From contig CM047814.1 of NCBI GenBank assembly GCA_026214975.1, forward strand, positions 16,515,541 through 16,579,540: a stretch of 64,000 nucleotides of DNA. The letters are read 5' to 3'. The stretch comes from Gentiana macrophylla (Eukaryota; Streptophyta; Magnoliopsida; Gentianales; Gentianaceae). Under the pieces are notes generated by a model. That model worked only from the letters and a program-made list of their open reading frames with translations. It made no database searches and was not told the DNA's origin. A program made the translations under genes and the position numbers. Of the stretch, positions 24,601 to 36,400 are shown piece after piece (position 1 is the stretch's first letter; each line of letters begins with the position of its first letter).

Positions 24601-27600
24601 TACTCAGTTTCATAACCAGGAGGCCAGCGTTAAAACTACCAAAATTAGGCTCCCAACAAAAGGGTGCAGCATGAGGTGGTTTAAATACCAAGCGTTTTGA
24701 AGAAACAGGTAAAGGAAGAATCTTGAATTAATAACAGCTTAGGGCTTCCAAAGCTTCACTCATGAACAAGTAGTGAAGTAAATTAAGAGAAACATCAACT
24801 AATAATTCCCCTCTCCATCCCTGGGATCTCCATTAAGGCTAATATACTGACCATGACCAGCATCTGTCAATTCAATGTTGACTTTGAAGAATGAAAACTC
24901 ATGGTTGTAATCTGATGCACCAGCTGATAAACTTGTTGCCCAACCTACAAAGATAACAAGTACCTTAATAAAATTTCCAATATTTTTCAAAATCACGAAC
25001 AAGAAGCGAACTTTGGGAAAAAGAAACGACCAAAATAGATGGAAGAATAATTTGATGAAGTTGAATTACCATCTCTCCCAAAAGCTTAATGCATTGGAAG
25101 ATGATAACTGTAAAATAAAATCATTCTAACTACTACCACAAAAAAACAAAACAAAATCAAACAAAAAACATTCTCACCATTGAAAAGCAAATGGAAAATA
25201 AAGAAGGCGAGTATTCTTATCAAAACTCCTCTGTGATGTATCAACCAGAAAAAAGGTCCATTGTAGGCCTCTATTTCCAAAAAAACTATTAGCAGTTTCT
25301 CCAACACATAAATGTCTGTTACCATGTTATTGATGTGTCAGTTCTCTTCTTGAACAAGTAGATTATATAGATGGACAACAAAACTACTAAGCAAATAGGC
25401 CAATATATTATATTTTCTTGAAAAAATAATAAAGCTCTTATGTCCCAAATATTTTGTCCACAACTTGCATTAATTACTTCATTCCTTAATCATCTTTAAC
25501 AATTGAGCCTCTTAAAAACGAAAACAGTGTAACACCAAATGCAGCAACCACACTGCTAAACAGAATAGATTATCACATGTCCTTTTTTTGTAACCCAGAA
25601 AATATTATTAATCACCAAACCAAATCAAGGTTTACAAGCACCAAAAGTGTGTCTATTCAATATATAAACTATCAAAACGACAAAACTAACTCTTAGAGAA
25701 AATCCGCAAATAAAAACAGCAACTAAGGGTAATATGACAAGTCCTGCACTTTTTTACTTCCCAAAAATCTTAGTCCAACTTCATACTCCGAACATATTAA
25801 ACAATCACCGCTTTAATTAATAAATTAAACTACCACCGCATTCCATTTCTGCCCTCATATCTATGACATGCCCTTCTTTTCTTTTCTTTTCTTTTTCCTT
25901 TTTAAAGTTCATTTCTTTTAAATCATATAGCAAAAAAGGAAAAATAAATAAATTTTATATATATATATATATACAGATACTCCCTCCGTCCCAATTTGTT
26001 TGGGACATTTTGGAACTCACAATATTTAAGGAGACATCAACTAATGAGTTGTCTGGTCATTTAAAACTTGACTAATTTACTTTTTTACCCTTTTATATGT
26101 AGCATTATTTTCACAATATTTCAGTAGACATCAATTAATGAGTTGGGGCAATTTAGGCAATTAAAGCAAAAACATTAAGTCTATTTAGAGTAATGGGACT
26201 TATTTTGGGACAGCCAAAAAAGGATTAAGTCCCAAACAAATTGGGACGGGGAGTATATGTTACAAAATGCTCCTCTGAAACCCTCCAAAAAACAAACAAG
26301 CAAAACTAACCATTCACAATTTGCAAAACATGTTCTGATCTAAAGTAGAGCTTGAAGAAATTTCCCGATTAATTCTATGTTCTTGAAAAGCTAAAATAAA
26401 TCTTGGTGTTAGACATGATCCCATAACTCATTATAACGGAGGTTTCCTGTTATTCAAATAAAGTAATTTGAAAAACTGTGCAACAGCATATGGGCGTACT
26501 ATTATGCGTAGAGGTGTATTTATTATGCTTCGACAGCAGTTTGGAAAATACATAAAAGATAGAAATTCAGGATGCTTTTATGTGTATTTGTGTACTATAT
26601 TTACTTACTACTAGGTCGCATTCTAATTGTTCTTTACCCTTAGTGTGTAATCAGCCTCATGTTTATGTTAGTTCTAAAGAAGATACTTAGCTCTTAATGC
26701 TGGCCTGCAATTATTAAACTAGCCATTCAGGTCTAGTTGAAGGCCTATATATTGTACAGATTTCCTATCTGAAGAATTGGAAGAAAATATTCTAGTCTGA
26801 ACCATGATTTTCTACCCAAATTAAGAATATGGGAATGAAAGTAATGAGACCATATGGTTTGTAATCCGATAGCCGTATTTAGAGCATTAAACATTCTTCG
26901 CTTATTATGTGCAAAGTCTATTAGAGTACACCATACACACATGCATATACATAAACACATATTTACGCATCTATACATACATACACATGTGTGTGCATGT
27001 AAATACATGTATATATATAACCTTGACACAGCAGTAAAAGTTGTTGTAACGTGATCAGAGGTGACAAATTCGATCTGTTAAAACAACAACTTGACAGATT
27101 TATAAGCTAAGGCGTAGATTGGATGCTTCCTTGCACACAAGCTGCTCTTTTCATAGTTACACAATGCACACACTTAAAAACACGCAGAATGTGGTATCCA
27201 ATTCCAAGGTAAGTTTTAGTCAAATATCTAATGCACCAGAATTTCACAGAAAGTTAAGGAAACTAGTCGAAGGCAGATGACTGAACATCAAATTTGCATA
27301 TGCAAATTATTGAGAACATCAAACTTCAACCAAAAAGCCGTCCCCAACTTTGCATGTAAAATTGTAAGGAGAACAGAAATAGTAAGGTTAAGAAGCAGAA
27401 AGAGTTATTTCAAACCAAAAATATGGAACAGAAAGAGTTAGAAAATACTCTAGCTCTAGTTGAGAACCCACCAAATTTTTTCAATGTATAATAAACAGAC
27501 CCTTCTCCTTCATGTCCAATCAAGTGACCCAGGTACCTGCATGGCCCTTCCCTATAGTGACGAATTCCTGGGGTTACTGGCCATATGATTCTCAATGTGT

Positions 27601-30600
27601 GACCTTTTTTTATTGGAACAGCTTTGACAAGAATCTGAAAAGAAAAAAAATATACATGAGCAATCGGACATAACCAGCCAGCATTGTGATTCTATGAATG
27701 AAATCTTTAATCAGCATTTAGCAAAAAAAGTATATATATATATATACACACACACACATTGGCTCTTCCGATTTTCTTTCAGCTGGTAAATTAATTGCTT
27801 TCTTCAGGAAATACACCCCAAATTCAAATTTTAAAGGTAGACTCTACGCGCACACCAGAATACATGTTTCCGAATCTATATTACACATACACACACATAT
27901 ATATGCATATTGTAATCATATCTGTGTTAATGTAGCACCTCCAGGAAACCTAAGTTGGTACGAATTCTGCATGCAGTGAAATGAAATTCTAGCCTTCCAT
28001 GCATACTAACATCATGACCCTAGCAGTGTTCTAAAAAACGGGGTAGGCGGCCACCAACCGTCCCGTTTACACCTTAGGCGGACTAGTCTAGTCGGGTTGG
28101 GTCCTGGGCGGGTCCTAGGAGGGTATAGGCGGGTCTAGGCGGTTTAGGGCTTAGTATATATTCTTTTTTTAAGATCTAAATTTTTAGACCAAAAAAAGCT
28201 AAGCAACAGCCGCATATTAGCCCCCCCCCCCCCTAGCCCGAATTTTCTTCCAGTTCCAATGCCACACCACAGCACAACTACACAAAAGGTATCATTCCAC
28301 AAACACAACTACACAAAAGGCTACAGATTGAGTTTCATTATACAAAATGGTTTGCCCCAGAGGCAGATACTTGTTCAAAAGATGGAGTTCTTGACAATGA
28401 GGGTATTATTTTAACTTATGTATTTTTGTACTTTTGATTTAATGCTTATGCTTTATGACTTATGTCAGACAACCATCTTGGTAGTAGTATTATTTAATTA
28501 AAATAAAAAAACAAAAACTTAGGCGCTAGGCGCCCGCCGACCGACCTACTAGCGTCCAGCATCTTTTAGAACATTGGACCCTACACTTGTGCGTTTAAAT
28601 CATCCAAATACCTGAAGATGTTCCGATTTACAAGGTTGACCAGCAAAACAGGGAGACACTCGATCAATATTTCGGATTTCCTGAAACTTCTCCTGCACCA
28701 GGCTCTCGGCTTCATCAAGGCTACCTGAAAATCTCCACGCCAATAAATATCAAAAGAATGGACAGTGTCACGTTGTAGAAAACAGTGTCAGGAAAAAAAT
28801 CATCACCCTTGACATAAACAACCAAGTGCATGATGTTGGCTGAGTAATTCTTTTCATAAAACTTAAGTAGCTCTTGCCTTGTATCCACCCCCTTAGCTTT
28901 TGGCCGAGTGTCCAGTGTTTCCCAGCTCCTATACACACGCGTAAGCATCTCAAAAATTAGCAACAGTGAATACTTTAGCAAGGCAAAAATAAGACAAGTA
29001 CTATCATGAGAACTCCAATAGGTCTACTATTCAAATAACACAGGAAATGTCTCGCGTGCATCATTATGGTAAAAGTTTTGGATAAAAAAGTGACACCAAA
29101 TCTATTTCAACAATATTAACTAATGAAACCAGAGATGGCTATGTTCTACTTGTACTAGAAGCTGTGTACAAGCCAGTCTCCCAGCACTTGGAAGCACTGT
29201 TTGGAGCTTAAAAGGTCAGAATTCTATTGAATCCCCACGTGAACAAGAAAAGGAGCTTAATAAGGACGTTAATGCTGAGAAGGAGGTTTAGGAAGCTTAG
29301 CTGATTGTATCCTGTTTAGTTTTTATAGCAATATTGCAGACTTAATTGGTGAGAAGTTCACAGAAGCTGAGAAATATTCCTTCACAGAAATTTCCTGTAC
29401 TTGGATCTGAATAGTCCGCACAAATATCCAAATGTGCAAGATTGCATCCTAAACATCATTGAGCTATAGGCCACTCATTTGATGCATTTTGTTCATAAGT
29501 GCAAGTACATTAAAATTTGTGCACTTTTGGCGTTTTTCAGCTTGATTTTGGCCAGAATTACTCCTACACCCTCTGTTAAAAAAAGCAATTGAATTTTAAA
29601 CACAGATAAATGGCTTCCCTTAGGCTGGGTTTCAAATGTTTGCGCGCATGGCCTATCATGGGAAACTTGCCAGAACAAGGTGTATTTAAAAGGAAACATG
29701 TGGTGCATGGGATTTTTCCCAGTCCAGCAGTTGTTGCAGTATGGCCATTTAAGGGGCACAACAGCATGTGGCAACAATTTCAGGAGCAGACCAATGATTG
29801 TAAGCAAGATGTTGTAGGAGAGAAGAAATCCTTATCCTATTCTCATTCTGGACGTCTTAAAGGTAAGCCAGTTGTGTTGAAGCTGATGTGGTGTACACAA
29901 AAGCAAAAATTGAATCAAGCTGTTGAGGCTCAAGTTCTTGGGAGTAATCCTACATATGTGCTGATGAAGAAGTTTGTGGAAAATAAATGGGGCAGCAATC
30001 GCTTGATTGAAGTTAAAAGGTAGATATTGGACTAATTGCCTTGAGATTTCTAACAGAGCTTGATAAGTCAAAGGTTCTGAAACAATCCCATTAGTCACTA
30101 TTTGAAGTAACATGATCTACTTGAGAGCATGGGAACTGGACAAAGAGGATTTTTCAAGTGTGACGGTTTCGGTTCGTTTTCCAGCACTTGGGTTGCAATA
30201 TCATTCCAATGAAGCTGCTCTTAGTGAATTGTCAAGCTTCACTGAAAATACGTAGTATGCTGATCAACGGACAATTGACCAAGAAATAATCTCCTATGCA
30301 AGAGTTCATGAAGTAAAGGCCAAAACCAACTTCCAAAGTTTGAGCCGATGATAATGAATATGGCATAATTGTGCAGCAATCAGTAAATTATGAAGTGATA
30401 CCTCCTCAACGCTGTAAAGTGTTTGGAAATCAAACATGCTTTAACATAAGTTGAAAAGCTTATTAAAAAGATTGGGTAAGAAAGACTGCAGGAAGACTAA
30501 AATAACTGAAGCTGAAGAGTATGAGGATGCTAAACTGCTGTTTGAGGAAAAAGAGTTGAGAAGGGCCAAGGAGGAAAGCAAAAGTGAGCCACTATCACAA

Positions 30601-32460
30601 GCAGACAAAAATGATGATATTTCACCAATAATAGGTGGGAAAATTCAGGTTGGTCAGGAGTTTTCAGCAGTTTTCTCAAATCTACTTATAACAAATCATG
30701 AATTGAATCTACAGAACGGCTCTTGAGTGAATAAGGCTAAAAATTGACGTCAGTAATGTGAGTGAGGGTGCTTCTACCAGAAATTCATAAGGATTTACAC
30801 CAATTGACGTAATATGAATTGTTTGGAATCAGCCATTTCATACCAGTGCTAAATTTATGATATGGATGATCTGTTGCGCTCAGATGTTTCTCAAGCTGCA
30901 AAAAAAAATGAATTGCAGTGAGGAGCATTTAACAAACCCCAATCAACAAGAAAAGAAAAACCTCTGGAAGACATAAATAAAATCCAAAATAATAAGAAAT
31001 GCAAAACTTCCTGAAGGCTTAGATTAAACAAAAAGAAAAATCAATTTATATTTTGCCTTATACAAGTTTCTTTTCACTTGTGCAGCAGAGAAAAGGTGTT
31101 TCGCACATAAGCAAGATAGGATTTTAGTTTCTCAATGTTATTATGATGAATTTCCAACAAGATGCATCAATTCAAAGCCAACAAACTTGTCAAATCCCCT
31201 GAATCTCACAAGACCCAGAATGCATTTCACTTGTTTGCCAGAGTATGCATGCCAATTCAAGTGAGAAACTAAAGGTGCAAAACTAGGCAACAAAGAGTAA
31301 AGTAGAATATTAAGGTACTTTCACAGCTTCTTGTTTAATGATTATTTTCTTCTTGTTCTGTTGTGCTTTCACTAGATTTATGCATACAACCCGTTTGAAA
31401 TCAACAAGGTCATGGTCTATTAATCCATAACCAAATCGAATCAAAACATCCAGTGAGCACACAACATGCATAAATTAGGATAAAAAAAAACTTGCATACC
31501 GAATCCTCCGAGTCTCTGACTATCTTTATACAACATACCATTTGCAAATGTAACCCCCTTGTTCAAGTGAAATATTTGAGATGTGCATATTGAAGAGACA
31601 AAAGCAATGTGCTAAAAAGCTCTTCTCATTATTGTGAATATCAATGAGCAGGAGAATAAATAGAAAGATACAAAGAATAGCCGTTTGGTCTAGGGAACTG
31701 CACAAACACAAGCTTTACTTTAGACGGCAACTACTAATCCAGCTACCAAGAAGAAAGAAAGACACCCTAATAGACACCCAACAATTTACAAGGCATATAA
31801 GAATATACTACAGAATTAAATATACTTATTAATATTTAATTAATACTGCAATATACTGCTAATCATATTGACTGAAAAGAATCAAGGGTAAACATAGGGG
31901 GAGAAAAAATCACCATGTTCTTCAACAAATATACCAGTTAATGACAGACATTCCTACCCGCTCCAGATGATTGTAAGAGCTTAGTAGGATATCCATCATT
32001 GACTGATCCCCAACATCAGTAATCAGCACACAGGATATTGAATCACACATCATTTAAGCAATACAATTATCTAATATTATCTGCTACACATAAAAATCTT
32101 TTTCACCAACCAAGGATAAAAATTACCTCGTCAATTTTAACCAACACAGTCACAAATATATTTGCACTTCGTTCAGAAAGTTCTATCACCATCTTCAATA
32201 TTGGTGCTTCAATACTACACGGTTACTCTACTTAATAAGCAACAAGATTCTCCTCCTAATGTGTGAATCAGCTGTAGAAAATTAAATGAGTTGACCATAT
32301 ACTAACTCTTAAAGCATCACTTTCACATATACTAAATATCACCGCAAATGAGGCTTGCCCTAGCGATTAAGCTGAGTGAGGCCTCAGGACCAAGAGGTCA
32401 TGGGCTAAAGTCCCTCTTGGGGCATGTGTGTGTGAATTATATATACCTGCTTTCCGTGGC

Positions 32461-32493
<33 letters not shown>

Positions 32494-33427
32494 ATATACT
32501 TTTACACAGTCTTCATGAAAATGAGGCTTGAGCATCAGTATGACAGTATCACAGGCTTACACAGAAGGAGCACTAAACAAGAAAGACGCACACACTCCAT
32601 GATGATGTATAATTCTCTTACGACTTAACTTGTCTTACAAAAACACCTTTGAGGTTCAAGGGATGTATGTCTGCTGTGACCTGATGATCTTTAAATCAAA
32701 ATTCTCATTTACAGGAAATGATAAATAAAAAATTGAATATTAAATAAACGAATACATAACTACAAAGTACTGAGGATAATACTCAGATCCCAGACTAAGA
32801 ATATCCAAACCTATCTTTGGGAAATCTGTTCACTTCCCCTCTTTTATGGCAGCCAGCAAAATGTCCTTATTGGTGAATAGATAAAGGCTTCTAAATGAGA
32901 TCTATCTATACAGATTAGAGGGACAGAAAACCAATCAGTAATACTGGTTAAAAACATGATATTATTTAGGACCCACTAGGTAGGATCAAGTGTATGAGAC
33001 AAAATAGTTTCTAAGTAGCTTCTTTTCCTAAAAGGGCAGGCCTCTTCATACAACTGCAACTCTATCTTTGATATAATTTCAGGTGCCAAAAATTACTTAA
33101 AATCAGATTCTGCAACAATCAACATTATCCAACACTCTAGTCACCAAAATTCACATACAGAGGTATAGCACGTCCATAAAATGCGAAACATAAATTAAAT
33201 TGGTTGCTTGAAAATGATATCATTAATAAAGAAAGTCGGCAGAATATTTAAAAGTAGCGAAAACAGGAAAAACTTGGTTGCAATTATGGTTCCAATGAAA
33301 AATCTATTAGAACACATAACGACTTATATCAAATTTAGCATATAGCTTTTACTAAATGCAACTAGCAGTATTGGTTACCTGGTTCATTCTCCAACCATCA
33401 GAAAGTAAATTTTTTTGGTGCTCTGTC

Positions 33428-33460
<33 letters not shown>

Positions 33461-36400
33461 TGTGAGTGATCATGCAGATGACTGCAAATGCAATCGCAGT
33501 CCACAAGCTAAAACCTAAAGCACAAACCTGAATCCACAGCTTTTATTTCCCTCGTGGTAGCATCAGGAGACATCAACGGTTTGATGAAAAACTGTGCAAA
33601 CCTGAAATTAAAAACGCAAGCAGGGAAGATAATGGATAGAAAACGGGGAAAAAAAAAACCAAAAAAAAACAAAAAATAGTGAAAAATAAAATGAGTTAAA
33701 AAAAATATATCTCACCTATCCAAAGCTTCTTCAAAACAGTCAGCATTTACATCAAAGAAGTAGTTGGTTTGCTCATGCATGGTATAAGCATTTGTACTCC
33801 CACCATGCTAACAAAAAGAGATGAAAATATTTGTTATTGTTGAATTAACATCTCAAATATTTAAGACGTTGGGGAAGGTGAGTAATTGACATATTTAAAC
33901 ACGACACACTTCAACACCCCCCTCAAGTGTGGGCCTCATACAAATAGTCTGGGCCAACATGGCATGTAAAAGCAAATAAAAAGCATGCAAAGCCAATAAA
34001 GAGGCCCAAGACTAGGGCAACATAAATTAGGGTGAAAGTCAAGACATGGAGATTCAAACTCATGACCCTGCTCACATGACCTTGCTCTGATACCATTTTG
34101 AATTACCATCTCTTTATGAAATGAGTGATATACATATGCAACATGTTATTTCCATGATACAAGTGAGAACCGTATAAAATACTGAAGGAAGCTAGAAGTG
34201 TGTCTCTTACGACACACTACAAAAATGGGACATCATAAGCAATATTATGTGCTGCTAGTATAAGAGCCTACATGAAACTCATGATCACCTCTTCTTTGTA
34301 TGCTCTTATACTAGAAGGGTGTGGAACTAGATCCAAGCCTACTTGCTCTGTTCTAGAAAAGTTCGGATTTGGGTGCAGATTTTGAACGGGTTTCTAGTGA
34401 AAGAAACTGCAGGAATCATTTGCAGCAGGAAAGAGGGCAGGTCAGAGTGATTCATGAGATCATAACAGCTCCTAGTCATATGCTAGAACCTAAAGAAGGG
34501 TTAAGAAGACTAGGACTAACTGATACAAAAAAAACCATCCTAATAATGAGTGCCCTGGTAGATGACGTTTCTTGGAGCTACAACTTGATTAATCGAAATC
34601 CCGCTCCACAGTCTCATTCCTACATATTTCAATGATTTTGGGGCTTTGAGCTTCCTCTTGGTATATTAGCTATTGACAGCCCTAGTTTAGTTGCCTATTG
34701 TGACTGCACATGTTTCTGAGGTAGTGCGGCTTCTGATGGCTTACTCGTTAGTTAAGATGAAATATACACACACACATCACTACAGGTGGCAACATTACAA
34801 CACCCATGAAAATAATTTAAGCAGAACGACAAGACGGCAGGACCAAGTGGAATGCTGTTTCAAAAGGTTTCGGACTAACAGACACTCCCTCCGTCCCAAA
34901 ACAGGGATCATTATAGCCGAGTGTTTTTGTCCCAAAATAAGTGTCAGTATAGGATTTCAAGATTCATTCCCCTATATTCTACCAAAACTGCCCTTATTTA
35001 CTACTTTAAGATTACGAGGAAAGAGGGTAGTTAAAAGAAAAGATTGGTAAGAGGAAAGAAAAAAGAGGGTTGTTAACAGGAAAGAGAAATACACTCCTAT
35101 AACTTTAATTGAGGGCAGATAAATCTTTTTATAAGTTTTCTTAATCTGTGCAAATTGCCAAAATGATACCTATTTTGGGACGGAGGGAGTAGCTGTTTAC
35201 CTCCATGTCCTTGTCCACGCAAGGAAGATTTTCAAAGGAGTGTGGATTATCAAGAGACTCAAATCCCGTCATAAATATACACACTGCGAACTGAAACAAA
35301 TTTTGTCCCAGCTCATCCAGAGAATAACGCCCATTAGTCCAGAAAACTATATCCATAAAGGATTACTTTCCACTCAACCACTTTTCTTGATAGAGATAGG
35401 AATTCAAATGAGTTATATGTCATCAGCTGTGCCATAAAGCACAACGCCAAGATGTCCTCATGGATAAAATCATTTACCATTAGTTCAGACTTGATGAATA
35501 ATTCAGTGCAAAAGCCATAAAGCTCCATACATTCATTTCAGCGTGTCACTGCATCAACAGTGAAGAACAGAAAGAAACGAGAGCCACAAACAGACGCAAA
35601 AATCTGTTAACTTTGGAGCAGTAAGAGACAAAGAAGGTGATGTTGATCACATAGCTGCTGAGAATATGGTCCAGTTTGTTAGAAGCCTTGCTAAAGGCCT
35701 ATTGGGTTTGGAGTTTATAATTTCTTATTTGAATCTTATGTTTAGGGTCCAAATAAAGATAGATTTAGCCAACATGGCATCGGTCCAGCGGTAATGCTGC
35801 GGTCATTAACCCGGAGGTTCCGGGTTCGAGTCCCAGTGGGGACAAAAGTGTGCATGCGTGTGTTTCTTTCATATCCGTCAAATAAAGATAGATTTAAACT
35901 ATTAGGAGCCCGGGCTTCTCACTAGCTTCGTTTAGGCCCAGAAGTTGATGTCTTTTCTATTCACGCATTGTTCTACTTTATATTGTGGTCATCGACATTT
36001 ATCAATAAAATTGAGAGTCTCGGCTAGCTTTGGCTATTTTAGTGTTTCTCTTTCTTCTGTCGGTTCGAACAGTAACCAAACAAACACCATCCTTTCTCAT
36101 TTCCGTTCTTCTAGAATGTCCACTAAAAAATATTGTTAGAAGAATCACACAGCAGGATGCAAAATATCAAATAAATAGCATTGAAAAAGGTACCTCAGTA
36201 ATATACTTGGAATAGCTGTCCTCCTTAGGATACTTTTCGCTCGCATAAAAGAGCATATGTTCTGCAATAGAAGATTATTAATTAAAACCGGAACTTAAAA
36301 TTCAAATCCTTTTAGAAGCCATAAGAATAGGTTGGTTGAAAAGAGCAAACAGCAAGGGTTCCATACAGGCAGCGTCACTGATATAATGTATAGCTCAAAA

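Noticed and set aside
26745..27054. Cys/His-rich frames on both strands in intron 10
   Set aside because: They translate a CA/TA-rich microsatellite (ttacacaca-type) region; no exon of the gene lies here.
30451..30726. Stand-alone Lys/Glu-rich gene in intron 7
   Set aside because: It continues a recognisable LINE ORF1 remnant upstream, so it was merged with that pseudogene.
28844..30844. Non-canonical (AT-AC type) intron to rescue the exon 7/exon 8 phase
   Set aside because: The exon 7 donor region has no U12-type ATATCC motif and the acceptor region has only the ordinary AG; a one-base deletion is simpler.
35768..35850. Possible tRNA gene (good A and B boxes)
   Set aside because: No acceptor stem pairing across a 72-76-nt unit, and a perfect 18-bp target duplication brackets a 111-bp body; a SINE explains it better.
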